Source: JALZAA01 sp046724435 (GTDB taxonomy: Bacteria; Actinomycetota; Acidimicrobiia; IMCC26256; JACDBD01). From it: a DNA stretch of 14,857 nucleotides. Below are positions 1 through 6,741 of the stretch, piece after piece (position 1 is the first letter of the stretch; the number at the start of each line of letters is the position of its first letter). Location: NCBI GenBank assembly GCA_046724435.1, contig JBKOWN010000064.1, forward strand, positions 1-14,857, written 5' to 3'. The position numbers and the translations under genes are program-made. The notes beneath the pieces were generated by a model, which searched no databases, was not told the origin of the DNA, and was given only the letters and a program-made list of their open reading frames with translations.

Positions 1-95
1 AGATAGAGGAGGTCGGGACCACCTTCGCCGAGCACCTGGTACGCGATGTACGCATCGCCGCTTCGTGCGTAGCGGGTCTCGGGCTCCACCGTCAT
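1..95 (-). CDS. alpha/beta-hydrolase-like protein, N-terminal fragment (runs off window)
   Basis: An open frame starts at ATG 95-93 and continues off the left edge; 31 complete codons are visible. It reads MTVEPETRYARSGD, then AYIAYQVLGEGGPDLLYL. This 'ETRYARSGD.-IAYQVxGxGxxDLL' pattern is the usual beginning of a family of alpha/beta hydrolases that often carry a C-terminal adenylate/guanylate cyclase or LuxR-type domain. That is recognised from memory of the family, and the catalytic part and any fused domain lie outside the window. The ATG overlaps the TGA of the upstream SRPBCC gene as ATGA, so the two are probably translationally coupled and co-transcribed. Whether it is a plain hydrolase or a cyclase fusion cannot be told from this fragment. 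Confidence 0.7.
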   Translation of the reverse strand, partial: MTVEPETRYARSGDAYIAYQVLGEGGPDLLY

Positions 96-577
96 GCCGC
101 GGGCGCGCTCATCGCCCGCGAGAGCGCGCCGATCGACGCCGGGACTTCCTGCCGGAGTTGGCGGCCTCTGACGCGACTGAGGAGCACGCGCCGCCAAAAC
201 GTCGCGGGCTGGAGATCCCACCCGACGGTGACTCGGGATGCGCGGTCGCCTTCGGGCTCGATCTGCCAACGCCAGATCGCGTACGAGGGGTTGCCGTCGT
301 CGGTGCAGGAGCGATACGAGAAAGCGCGCCGCTGAGGGTCATAGTCCTCCACCTTCGACCGGCTCCGCCAGCTGGTCCCCATGGCCTTGATCTGGACGAC
401 CCATTCGGCGTCCTGCTGCACGGCGTCCGGCCGCTCGACGACCTCGGCGATGATCGCGTTCCATTCCGGGAGCCGATCGACATCGGTGATGAACGCGAAG
501 ACGTCGTCCGCCGGCTCGGGCACACCCTCCGTGACGCTTCCGGTCCTCCGCATCGCATGCTCATGATCCCACCCCAT
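92..577 (-). CDS. SRPBCC-fold (polyketide cyclase/START-like) protein
   Basis: A 161-residue protein with the N-terminal SRPBCC signature: SVTEGVPEPADDVFAFITDV, then DRLPEWNAII at about residues 24-33, as in polyketide cyclase/dehydrase and lipid-binding START-like proteins. The middle carries the expected strand-rich pattern (WRSRSKVEDYDP, then FSYRSCTDDGNP, then YAIWRWQIEPEGD), and an amphipathic C-terminal helix follows. Such proteins bind a hydrophobic ligand in a deep cavity; the ligand cannot be predicted here. The start is uncertain. ATG 577 gives MGWDHEHAMRRTG, while ATG 553 (MRRTGSV) fits the usual family start better. Neither has a strong ribosome binding site. It is third in a minus-strand run, 79 bp after the phosphotransferase, and its stop overlaps the next start. 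Confidence 0.85.
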   Translation of the reverse strand: MGWDHEHAMRRTGSVTEGVPEPADDVFAFITDVDRLPEWNAIIAEVVERPDAVQQDAEWVVQIKAMGTSWRSRSKVEDYDPQRRAFSYRSCTDDGNPSYAIWRWQIEPEGDRASRVTVGWDLQPATFWRRVLLSRVRGRQLRQEVPASIGALSRAMSAPAA

Positions 578-593
578 CCGACCCCGGCGCGCG

Positions 594-636
594 CCCGAGG
601 GCTCCCGCCCACGTCCTACAGCTCGGGTACGTGGGC
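594..636. repeat. overlapping inverted repeats in the gap before the SRPBCC gene
   Basis: GCCCACGT (607-614) is perfectly complementary to ACGTGGGC (629-636) across a 14-base loop. A second pair, CCCGAG (594-599) and CTCGGG (622-627), interleaves with it, so the two hairpins could not both form as simple stems. No T tract follows on either strand, so an intrinsic terminator is not supported. It could be an operator or an RNA structure between the phosphotransferase and SRPBCC genes. Such repeats also arise by chance in GC-rich DNA. Confidence 0.35.
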
Positions 637-656
637 ATCCCCGCTGTCAGAGCGGT

Positions 657-1481
657 CTACGCGGCGTCGTTGGAGAAACGTCGGAGTTGTGCCAGCAGGC
701 CGGGTTGCTCGGCGTCGATGCCCTCCATGACCCGGTCGGCGACCCGAACGATCTCCCAGCGATCGACGAGCTCGTCGTCGATCGGACTTGCCCGCGCGTA
801 CGCGCGCAAATACAGCCAGAAGAACGCGCCCCGAGCGTACGCCTGCCCGCCGCGGATCAGTGCGGGCATGTGCTCGGGCACCGCCCCCTGGCGAAGCAGC
901 AGCCGGGTGCGGGCCAGATCGGCGGCGGGGTCACCGCGCGCCGCGTCCGTCCAGTCGATGACTGCCGGCCCGTCTCGACCCGACAGGAGGTTGCCGGGAT
1001 GGAAGTCGCCGTGGCAAAGGCGATCACCGTCCGGTAGGGCGTCGAGCTTCTCCAGCGCGAAGTCGGCAAGCTCGGAGGGAAGTTCGGTGGCGTTCTCGAT
1101 CTTCCAACGCACCAGATTGCCGAGAATCGGTAGGTCGTCAGGCGCGACCACGTCGTGCATACGAGCCTGGGTGTGCCCGACGATTCTCGCTACCCGCGGC
1201 ACCGTCCACGGGCGTTTCCCCATGAGAGCGATCAGGTCGGGGCCGTCGACGCGGTCCATGATCAGGCCCGCCCGCCCGTCCACCATGATCGTGCCGTACA
1301 CCTTCGGGACCCCGACTCGGCCGTCCGCAGCGGCGCGCATGGCGACCGCCTCGCGTTCAACCCGCGTCAGGTCGCCCGATCGACGCAACAGGCGGAGGAC
1401 AGTCCCCTCGTCCCACGCGAAGATCTCGGCCTCCCGCCCCTCGCCCAGGCGAGCGCGTCCCGAGAGCTCGCCCCCGAGCAT
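657..1481 (-). CDS. aminoglycoside phosphotransferase (APH)-family kinase
   Basis: A 274-residue protein of the APH/choline-kinase fold. Visible features are an N-lobe start RARLGEGREAEIF (residues 9-21), a hinge-like IMDRVDGPDL (74-83), the catalytic loop LCHGDFHPGNLL (155-166; H157, D159, N164), and the metal-binding AVIDWTDA (173-180; D176). All key kinase residues are present, so it should transfer phosphate from ATP to a small hydroxylated substrate. Most chromosomal members of this family are not resistance enzymes and the substrate is unknown. The frame is open further upstream, but residues before MLGG are arginine/serine-rich and run antisense-like through the upstream oxidoreductase gene, so ATG 1481 was chosen. 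It lies 4 bp after that gene's stop, implying co-translation. The gene follows the F420-type gene and precedes the SRPBCC gene. Confidence 0.9.
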   Translation of the reverse strand: MLGGELSGRARLGEGREAEIFAWDEGTVLRLLRRSGDLTRVEREAVAMRAAADGRVGVPKVYGTIMVDGRAGLIMDRVDGPDLIALMGKRPWTVPRVARIVGHTQARMHDVVAPDDLPILGNLVRWKIENATELPSELADFALEKLDALPDGDRLCHGDFHPGNLLSGRDGPAVIDWTDAARGDPAADLARTRLLLRQGAVPEHMPALIRGGQAYARGAFFWLYLRAYARASPIDDELVDRWEIVRVADRVMEGIDAEQPGLLAQLRRFSNDAA

Positions 1482-1485
1482 GCGA

Positions 1486-1914
1486 CTACGGCTCGAGGAT
1501 GACGAGGGGGATGTCGCGGTCCGTGCGCGTCTGGTAGTCGGCGTAGCCGCCGTGCGCGGCGACCGCGCGTGGCCAGAGCTCGGCTTTCTCCTCGGGAGAT
1601 GCGACCCGAGCGCGCATCGGTCGCGTTCGGCCGTCCATCGTGACCTCGACCTTCGGGTCGTCCCGGAGATTGAGGAACCAATTGGTATGACGATCGTCGC
1701 CACCGTTCGACGCCACGAGAACCATGCGGTCACCGTCCTGCACCGGTGAGGTGAGCATCGTCGTCCGGCGCTTGCCGCTCTTGCGTCCCGTCGTGGTCAG
1801 TTGCAACACGGGCATGCCGTACCCGCGATTCGCGAGCCGGCCGTTGCTCACGCGGAAGACCGCCTTGTGGAAGCCGGTCACGACCCGCATCATCATGTCC
1901 TTGGCGTTGGCCAT
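1486..1914 (-). CDS. deazaflavin (F420)-dependent nitroreductase-family oxidoreductase
   Basis: A 142-residue protein matching the Ddn/F420H2-dependent quinone reductase family (split-barrel fold). Diagnostic stretches are GMPVLQLTTTGRKSGKRRTT (residues 33-52), MVLVASNGGDDRHTNWFLNL (64-83) with following RDDPKVEV (84-91), and the C-terminal YADYQTRTDRDIPLVIL (124-140). Family members bind coenzyme F420 and reduce quinones, nitro compounds or other substrates, or serve unassigned roles. The GRKSG segment is the typical cofactor phosphate contact. Length is normal for the family. ATG 1914 was chosen because homologous sequence starts there and upstream codons look non-coding. It heads the minus-strand run that continues into the phosphotransferase. 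Presence of this family implies that the host makes F420, which fits actinobacteria. Confidence 0.92.
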   Translation of the reverse strand: MANAKDMMMRVVTGFHKAVFRVSNGRLANRGYGMPVLQLTTTGRKSGKRRTTMLTSPVQDGDRMVLVASNGGDDRHTNWFLNLRDDPKVEVTMDGRTRPMRARVASPEEKAELWPRAVAAHGGYADYQTRTDRDIPLVILEP

Positions 1915-1921
1915 CAAACCG

Positions 1922-1927
1922 ACCCTA
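1922..1927 (-). promoter_or_regulatory. possible leaderless -10 element of the F420-type gene
   Basis: On the minus strand the hexamer TAGGGT (TANNNT pattern) ends exactly 7 bases before the ATG at 1914. No ribosome binding site lies between them (CGGTTTG only). In actinobacteria this spacing places the transcription start at or next to the ATG, giving a leaderless mRNA. No convincing -35 is visible 16-18 bases further upstream. The call is an inference from spacing alone. Confidence 0.4.
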
Positions 1928-1980
1928 ACCGTGAACAGAATCAGTGGGCGGCCGAGAGCTGACCCGCACGGAGGCGCGTC

Positions 1981-2355
1981 ATGGCGACCGACGTGACCGT
2001 GTACCTCGACGACCACCCGGGAGAGCTGGCACGGCTCGGGCAGGTGCTAGGCGAAGCCGGTGTGAACATCGAGGGGTTCTGCGCGATCTCGTCCGCCGGA
2101 GGGCAGGCCGAGACGCATGTGCTGATCGAGGACGCGGCCGTCGCGTTCGATGCCCTGGCGGCAGCCGGGATCGAAGTCGCGTCCGAGGCGGAGGTTGCCG
2201 TCGTTCCCGTCGAGGACCGTCCGGGCGAACTCGGCCAGGTCAGCCGCAAGCTCGGCGACGCAGGTGTGAACATCACGCTGGCGTATCTCGCGACCAGCAC
2301 CCGCCTCGTCTTCGCCGCCGACGATTTCGCCAAGGCCAAGGCCGCGCTCCGATAG
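1981..2355 (+). CDS. tandem ACT-domain protein
   Basis: A 124-residue protein made of two ACT domains and nothing else. The first spans about residues 4-66 (VTVYLDDHPGELARLGQVLG, EAGVNIEGFC). The second spans about 71-124 (VAVVPVEDRPGELGQVSRKL, GDAGVNITLAYLA). The repeated [D/R]xPGEL...LxxAGVNI motif is the classic ACT turn and helix that binds amino acids. Stand-alone double-ACT proteins of this size are common in actinobacteria; they probably sense an amino acid and regulate a partner, but the ligand and partner are unknown. The start is set by GGAGG at 1970-1974, 6 bp before ATG. It diverges from the F420-type gene (66-bp gap) and converges on the thioesterase with 5 bp between stops. Confidence 0.9.
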   Translation: MATDVTVYLDDHPGELARLGQVLGEAGVNIEGFCAISSAGGQAETHVLIEDAAVAFDALAAAGIEVASEAEVAVVPVEDRPGELGQVSRKLGDAGVNITLAYLATSTRLVFAADDFAKAKAALR

Positions 2356-2360
2356 CGCCC

Positions 2361-3176
2361 TCAGGTCGGGACCGGCCTCAGCAGCATCTCCTGTGCGACC
2401 GAGACGGCAACGTGCCGATCGGGTCCGTACATCGCGCCTCGCAGCACGCCGCGGCCACCCGTGTTCACGAGGGAATGCACGTCGTAGAAGAGCCACTCGT
2501 CGGCCCGCAACGGTCGGTGGAACCAGGCGGCGTGGTCGATGCTCACCATGCCGGTGACGTCGCCCTCCAGGTGGAGCGGCCGGCCGCCGGTACCCGTGAT
2601 GTCGGTGACGAACGCGATGAGCGCGGCGTGGAGGTGCGGGTCGTCGGGCAGCGCGACCGGGATGCGGAACCACGCGCGGTGGGTCGATGCGCGCGTGCCG
2701 TCCGGCGCCGGCGGCGTCGGCCCCAATTGAGCTTCGACCCATGGTCCGGGACCCACCATCGCGTCCAGCTGCTCGGGGTCGGGCACCTCACGATCGATGG
2801 GAAGCTCGTACTCATAACCGTCCGTATCCGCTGTGAACGAGCACATCATCGTGAAGACGGGCGCGCCATCTTGCACGGCCTCGAGCTGACGTATCACGAA
2901 CGTGCGCCCTTCCCGGAGCGGCGTCACCCGATACGTGAGCGGCTTCCCGGCGAACACCGGTCGCAGGAAATATCCGTGCAGCGAATGGATGCGTCCGCCA
3001 TCGGGAGCGGTGCGCGTCGCCGCGTACACGGACTGAGAGAGGACGAACCCGCCGAACAAGCGCTCGCCGAACCAGTCCGGTGCGTCTCCGACCCAGCCGT
3101 CGCCGTCCGGCCGTACCGTCACGAACTCGATCGTCTCCTCGACGATCGACTCGATGTCGATCTCCGGTTCGGCCAT
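2361..3176 (-). CDS. TesB-type acyl-CoA thioesterase (double hotdog)
   Basis: A 271-residue protein with two hotdog domains, the normal size for acyl-CoA thioesterase II. The N-terminal hotdog shows FGGFVLSQSVYAATRTAP (41-58) and IHSLHGYFLRPVFAGKPLTY (63-82). The C-terminal hotdog shows AFVTDITGTG (188-197), SIDHAAWFHRPLRADEW (212-228) and VAVSVAQEMLLRP (257-269). The residues matching the TesB Asp-Thr-Gln catalytic set appear to be D192, S212 (Ser for Thr) and Q262, so it should hydrolyse acyl-CoA to free acid and CoA in the cytoplasm. Chain-length preference is unknown. It lies 21 bp downstream of the EF-Tu-like gene on the same strand and has only a weak ribosome binding site of its own, so coupling to that gene is plausible. 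Confidence 0.93.
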   Translation of the reverse strand: MAEPEIDIESIVEETIEFVTVRPDGDGWVGDAPDWFGERLFGGFVLSQSVYAATRTAPDGGRIHSLHGYFLRPVFAGKPLTYRVTPLREGRTFVIRQLEAVQDGAPVFTMMCSFTADTDGYEYELPIDREVPDPEQLDAMVGPGPWVEAQLGPTPPAPDGTRASTHRAWFRIPVALPDDPHLHAALIAFVTDITGTGGRPLHLEGDVTGMVSIDHAAWFHRPLRADEWLFYDVHSLVNTGGRGVLRGAMYGPDRHVAVSVAQEMLLRPVPT

Positions 3177-3197
3177 CAGCCGGAGGCGAACGCTCGC

Positions 3198-3458
3198 TCA
3201 GTCGCTCGTGACGCGATAGACGTCGTCGTGCTCGCGCGCCCGTTCGGACACCTGGATACCCACGCTGTCACCGACGTTCGCCGACTCGACGGGCGAGTGC
3301 TCGAGCTCCATCGACCCGATCTCCTGCGTGAAGTTCGAATGCGCGCCCGCGATCCGGATCGTGTCTCCCACCCGCAGCTCTCCGGCCGTGATGTCCACGA
3401 TGGCCACGTGAGGCTTTCCGAAGTAGTGCGTCACCGTTCCGACGCGTTGCTCCCCCAT
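3198..3458 (-). CDS. translation-factor domain II-like small beta-barrel protein
   Basis: An 86-residue protein that begins GEQRVGTVTHYFGKPHVAIV and continues through GELRVGDTIRIAG (26-38), then ends ...SVGIQVSERAREHDDVYRV. The pattern 'VGxVTHYFxKxxVAxVxxxxGxLxVGDxIxIxG' is that of the EF-Tu/IF2 domain II-like barrel, usually annotated as 'translation elongation factor-like protein' when alone. There is no GTPase domain, so it is not a translation factor itself. The same fold occurs at the C-terminus of U32 peptidases. Function is unknown; an RNA- or protein-binding role is only a guess. The start is well supported by a purine-rich GAGAGGAG 7 bp upstream of ATG. It is the first gene of a minus-strand pair with the thioesterase and is read away from the palindrome-rich region at 3459-3630. 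Confidence 0.85.
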   Translation of the reverse strand: MGEQRVGTVTHYFGKPHVAIVDITAGELRVGDTIRIAGAHSNFTQEIGSMELEHSPVESANVGDSVGIQVSERAREHDDVYRVTSD

Positions 3459-3517
3459 CCTCGCGCTCCTCTCGGCTCCGTGTCCCGTCTCCGGTTGCCG
3501 AAGGTGTGATGAACGAG

Positions 3518-3588
3518 AGGGTACAGAGGTGCCAGGCCACTCTTCATCCCTTGGGGATGATGACCGGCGCCGGAGCGCTCCGTATCGT
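3518..3588. promoter_or_regulatory. palindrome-rich bidirectional control region between EF-like and SHOCT genes
   Basis: Three perfect palindromes sit side by side. TCATCCC-TTG-GGGATGA occupies 3544-3560, CCGGCGCCGG 3564-3573, and GGAGCGCTCC 3572-3581. On the plus strand ATGACC (3560-3565) and TATCGT (3583-3588) are separated by 17 bp and resemble a -35/-10 pair for the SHOCT gene. On the minus strand TACCCT (3523-3518) is a possible -10 for the EF-like gene. The outward-facing half-sites read GGGATGATGAC and GGGATGAAGAG. The plus half-site recurs at 12606. The whole 172-bp gap (3459-3630) holds no gene. Confidence 0.5.
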
Positions 3589-3630
3589 CGAGATCAACAC
3601 GACGTTCGTGGTCACAGAGGGAGGCCAACG

Positions 3631-3927
3631 ATGGGTCTGATGTTCCGGCCACGGCGGCCGCTGATGCGAGTAGCGGCGGGAGCGGCGACGGCGACCGTGG
3701 CCTACAAGGCGGGCCAGCGTCGCACCCAGCAGAACCAGTACAACGAGCAGGCCCAGGAGGCGTACGCCCAGACGCAGGCCCCGCAAGCCCCGCCCGCCGC
3801 GCCTGCGCCGGCGGCACCACCGGCGGATTCGACGGCCGAGCTCGAGCGTCTCGCCAAGCTGCACGAGTCCGGCGCTCTGAACGACGCGGAGTTCGCGGCT
3901 GCCAAGTCGAAGTTGTTGGGGCTCTAA
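3631..3927 (+). CDS. SHOCT-domain protein with N-terminal hydrophobic segment
   Basis: A 98-residue protein in three parts. An N-terminal basic then hydrophobic stretch covers about residues 6-28 (RPRRPLMRVAAGAATATVAY). A Gln-rich then Ala/Pro-rich linker covers about 29-68. A C-terminal SHOCT domain covers 69-98 (AELERLAKLHESGALNDAEF, then AAAKSKLLGL). SHOCT domains are short helical hairpins found at the ends of many bacterial membrane and secreted proteins; they probably mediate oligomerisation, and their precise role is unknown. The N-terminal segment is weakly hydrophobic and may be only a membrane-associated helix. The start is set by GAGGGAGG just before CCAACG-ATG at 3631. A longer open frame begins at 3529 but covers the palindromic control region and is not likely translated. 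It is 31 bp upstream of the NTF2-like gene. Confidence 0.85.
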   Translation: MGLMFRPRRPLMRVAAGAATATVAYKAGQRRTQQNQYNEQAQEAYAQTQAPQAPPAAPAPAAPPADSTAELERLAKLHESGALNDAEFAAAKSKLLGL

Positions 3928-3948
3928 CGGCACGTGGCCTCGGGCAAG

Positions 3949-3954
3949 AGGAGG
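3949..3954 (+). promoter_or_regulatory. ribosome binding site deciding the NTF2-like start
   Basis: AGGAGG lies 4 bases before ATG 3959 and only 1 base before an in-frame GTG at 3956. The spacing favours the ATG. Confidence 0.7.
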
Positions 3955-3958
3955 AGTG

Positions 3959-4390
3959 ATGGGATCGAGTGCTGACCGCGCGGCGGCGCTGGTGCAGGCG
4001 ATCGAGGCGACCGCCACCGGTGACAGCCGCGTCGTCGGCGAGCTCTACGCCGACGACGTCCAGGGTTGGTCACCCACCATGACTGTGACCTCGGCGGCCG
4101 AGCTCGCCGTCGAGCTCGAAGACCGCCAGGACGCGTTCTCCGACATCGAGCTCGACGTGACGCCGCTCGACGTCGGTGAAGATCAAGCGTGCGTCGAGTG
4201 GATCGCGACCGCGACCCACTCGGGTCCTCTCGTGGTCGACGTGGACGTCGTGATCGAACCCACCGGTGGACGATTCACACTGCGAGGTGTGACGGTCGCC
4301 GACTTCGAGGGGGACCGCATTCGGGCTTTCCGCCAATACTGGGACGAAGTCTCACTGCTCGAACAACTCCAGCTGCTTCCGTCCGAGTAA
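3959..4390 (+). CDS. NTF2-like/SnoaL-type protein
   Basis: A 143-residue protein with the NTF2-like layout. An N-terminal helical part (ADRAAALVQAIEATATGDSR, then VVGELYADDVQGWSP) precedes a curved sheet carrying DVTPLDVGEDQACVEWIATA and later IEPTGGRFTLRGVTVADFEG. It closes with DRIRAFRQYWDEVSLLEQLQ, the usual 'FExDRIxxfrxYWD' ending of SnoaL-like/limonene-epoxide-hydrolase-like proteins. Members are small-molecule isomerases, hydrolases or binding proteins, and function cannot be assigned from the fold. Start choice is explained under the AGGAGG site. It follows the SHOCT gene by 31 bp, so the two are probably co-transcribed, and a hairpin at 4413-4428 lies just after its stop. Confidence 0.88.
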   Translation: MGSSADRAAALVQAIEATATGDSRVVGELYADDVQGWSPTMTVTSAAELAVELEDRQDAFSDIELDVTPLDVGEDQACVEWIATATHSGPLVVDVDVVIEPTGGRFTLRGVTVADFEGDRIRAFRQYWDEVSLLEQLQLLPSE

Positions 4391-4410
4391 ACGCACCAAG
4401 AGTTCACGAT

Positions 4411-4431
4411 CGAGGGCCGCTCGGCCCTTTA
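4411..4431 (+). terminator. short intrinsic-terminator-like hairpin
   Basis: AGGGCC (4413-4418) and GGCCCT (4423-4428) form a perfect 6-bp GC-rich stem with a GCTC loop, followed by TTTACTT. This fits a weak Rho-independent terminator 22 bp after the NTF2-like stop. The T tract is short. The next gene starts only 34 bp later, so it could instead act as an attenuator for the LuxR-family gene, or readthrough may occur. Confidence 0.5.
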
Positions 4432-4464
4432 CTTCACGCGCTCCCACCGGCCACGCTGGAACCA

Positions 4465-6741
4465 ATGGCAGGGCCAGTAATCGAGGATGCGTCGGAGTCC
4501 GATCTTTCGAAAGAAGAGCTCCTCGAGCGAGTTCTCCGTTTCGTCCCGAGCGAGATCAAGCTGCGACGACCCGAGCTCCGACCCGGTGTCGTGCCCCGAC
4601 CGAAGCTCGCGGCACAACTCCAGCAGGGCGACGCCACGGTCGCGCTCGTCGTAGCACCGCCGGGCTACGGGAAGACCACCCTCGTCAGCCAGATGACGAC
4701 CGCGGTCGAGCGGCCGTTCGCGTGGCTCACGATCACCGAGGAGGACAACGATCCGTCGGCGCTCCTCGCGTACGTCGCCCTCGCGCTGGATTCGGTGGAA
4801 CCTCTTGATCGGCGGACCTTCTCCGCGTTGGCCATGTCGCAAGCAGACCTCGCGAGCGTTCGACTCCCGCGGCTCGGCAACGTCCTCGCCAACCGATCGC
4901 TCCCGTTCATGCTCGTGCTCGACGACGTCCATCTCGTGCAAGACCCTCGCTCGATCGAGTTGATCGAAGTCCTCGCCGGGGACATGCCGCCGGGTTCGCA
5001 CCTCGTGCTCGCGGGCAGGAGCGATCCACCGTTCTCGTTCTCGCGCATGCGCGCAAACGGAGGGCTCCGTCGGATCGGCGTCGAGGAGCTCGCAATGGCT
5101 GAAGACGAGGCCGGGGCCCTCTTGCAACAGGCCCAGGTGCACGTGGACGAGCCCGCCCTCGAGTCGCTTGTGCTCAGAACCGAAGGCTGGCCGGCCGGGC
5201 TCTACCTCGCTGCGATCGCCCTGCGCGAGTCTCCGAATCCCACCGCATCCGCCGAGCGGTTCGCCGGTGACGATCGCGTCGTGTCCGACTACCTGCACGA
5301 CGAAGCCCTCCTTGCGTTCCCCGACCGCCTTCGTGACTTCATGATCCGATCATCGGTGCTCGATCGGCTCTCTGCCCGAGTGTGCGACGCAGTCCTCGAG
5401 AGCGCCGATTCGGCCCAGCGGCTCGACGAGATCCAGTCCTCGAACCTTTTCCTCGTGCCGCTCGACAGGCGGGGCGAGTGGTACCGCTATCACCATCTCT
5501 TTCGCGACATGCTCCAGGCCGAGCTGCATCGCCTCGACCCGACGATCGAGGCCGCATTACATACACGCGCCAGCGCGTGGTGGGAGCAGCACGGCGACAT
5601 CGACGGCGCCCTCCACCACGCGCGTGCTGCGGACGACATCGATCGCATGGCCGCGCTGATCTGGTGCAACGGCCCCGGGTACTTGAGTCGGGGCGGGACC
5701 GGGACGGTTACCCGCTGGCTTGCGCCGTTCACTCCCGACGAGGTCGCGGCGAGCCCGCCTCTCGCTCTGGCCGCTGCCTGGTGGGCGCTGACCGCAGGCG
5801 ACACGGAAAGCATCGGCCACTGGGCGTCCCTCGCCGAGCACGGCGGTGACGCGATCCTGCCCGACGGGACGCCGTTGCGTTCGGCTGTCCTGCTGCTGCG
5901 AGCGCTCGCCGGCGGTGAAGGGCTGACCGAGGCAAGAGACAACGCCGCACTGGCGTATGAGCTCGACCGGCCCGAGAGTGCCTTCCGTCCGATCGCGCGC
6001 TTTGTCGAGGGCGGCGCGCTCCGGTTGCTGGGTGAGCCCGCGCTCGCGCGCGAGCGGCTCGAACACGGTGCCCGCCTCGCCGGGGTGCTCCACCCCGCGA
6101 CTCACGTGCACTGCATCACGCAGCTGGCGCTGCTCGACATCGACGAAGGCGCGTTGCACGAGGGCGCGTCGCTCGTCGACCGGGCGTTGCTGCTCGTCCA
6201 TCGGTACGCACTCGGTGAACGGCCTGGCATGACGCTCGCGTATGCGGTCGCGGCGCTGTCACACGCCCGTCAGGGCAGGACTGCCGATGCCCGGACCGCG
6301 ACCAAGCACGGTCTCTGGCTACTCGAGAAGCTCACGGGCGTGGGGCCGGCCTTGACCGCCGACGCCGCACTCTCGTTCGGGCGGGCTGCGCTGCTCCTCG
6401 GCGACGTGAGCACCACACGGATGTTGGTACGCGAAACGCACCGCATTCTGGCGAGGTATCCCAACGCCGGAGTGCTACCGGAGCGCCTCCGCGAAGTCGA
6501 GCGCATGACAGATGCCTCGACGGTACCGGTGGGCCTGGCTGCCACTCCGCTCACGCCCGCCGAGATGCGAGTGCTCCGGTACCTCCCCACGCACCTCAGC
6601 TTCGAGGCGATCGCCGAGGAGCTGATCGTTTCGCGCAACACCGTGAAGACCCAGGCCATCGCGGCATACCGCAAGCTCGGAGTCAGCTCGAGAGCAGAGG
6701 CCGTCGCGCAGGCGCGCGACCTGGGCCTGTTGGACGAGTAG
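4465..6741 (+). CDS. LAL-type LuxR-family ATPase/transcriptional regulator
   Basis: A 758-residue protein of the MalT/LAL class. Features in order are an N-terminal lead-in with RPELRPGVVPRPKLAAQL (35-52), Walker A APPGYGKTT (64-72) and Walker B MLVLDDVH (149-156). A STAND-type module follows with SDYLHDEALLAFPDRLRDFM (about 271-290) and a winged-helix stretch EWYRYHHLFRDML (about 338-350). Alpha-helical TPR-like repeats run to about 680. The C-terminal LuxR helix-turn-helix (696-758) begins LTPAEMRVLRYLPTHLSFEA and contains SRNTVKTQAIAAYRKLGVSS. It should use ATP binding and an unknown inducer to switch to a DNA-binding oligomer. It is shorter than MalT (about 900), mainly in the helical region. 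ATG 4465 was chosen because the longer frame overlaps the NTF2-like gene in another frame; the ribosome binding site is weak. Its stop abuts the next ATG with no gap, so it heads the operon and may control it. Confidence 0.93.
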   Translation: MAGPVIEDASESDLSKEELLERVLRFVPSEIKLRRPELRPGVVPRPKLAAQLQQGDATVALVVAPPGYGKTTLVSQMTTAVERPFAWLTITEEDNDPSALLAYVALALDSVEPLDRRTFSALAMSQADLASVRLPRLGNVLANRSLPFMLVLDDVHLVQDPRSIELIEVLAGDMPPGSHLVLAGRSDPPFSFSRMRANGGLRRIGVEELAMAEDEAGALLQQAQVHVDEPALESLVLRTEGWPAGLYLAAIALRESPNPTASAERFAGDDRVVSDYLHDEALLAFPDRLRDFMIRSSVLDRLSARVCDAVLESADSAQRLDEIQSSNLFLVPLDRRGEWYRYHHLFRDMLQAELHRLDPTIEAALHTRASAWWEQHGDIDGALHHARAADDIDRMAALIWCNGPGYLSRGGTGTVTRWLAPFTPDEVAASPPLALAAAWWALTAGDTESIGHWASLAEHGGDAILPDGTPLRSAVLLLRALAGGEGLTEARDNAALAYELDRPESAFRPIARFVEGGALRLLGEPALARERLEHGARLAGVLHPATHVHCITQLALLDIDEGALHEGASLVDRALLLVHRYALGERPGMTLAYAVAALSHARQGRTADARTATKHGLWLLEKLTGVGPALTADAALSFGRAALLLGDVSTTRMLVRETHRILARYPNAGVLPERLREVERMTDASTVPVGLAATPLTPAEMRVLRYLPTHLSFEAIAEELIVSRNTVKTQAIAAYRKLGVSSRAEAVAQARDLGLLDE

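Noticed and set aside
657..1481. Phosphotransferase as an aminoglycoside resistance gene
   Set aside because: Only the general APH/kinase motifs are visible; chromosomal members mostly act on other small molecules and nothing nearby suggests a resistance cassette.
1944..3509. 521-residue plus-strand frame across the ACT, thioesterase and EF-like genes
   Set aside because: It is Arg-rich, crosses three well-supported genes and a convergent junction, and shows no domain.
3529..3630. N-terminal extension of the SHOCT protein
   Set aside because: The extra 34 residues are Arg/Asp-rich and overlap the palindromic promoter region, while a good ribosome binding site precedes ATG 3631.
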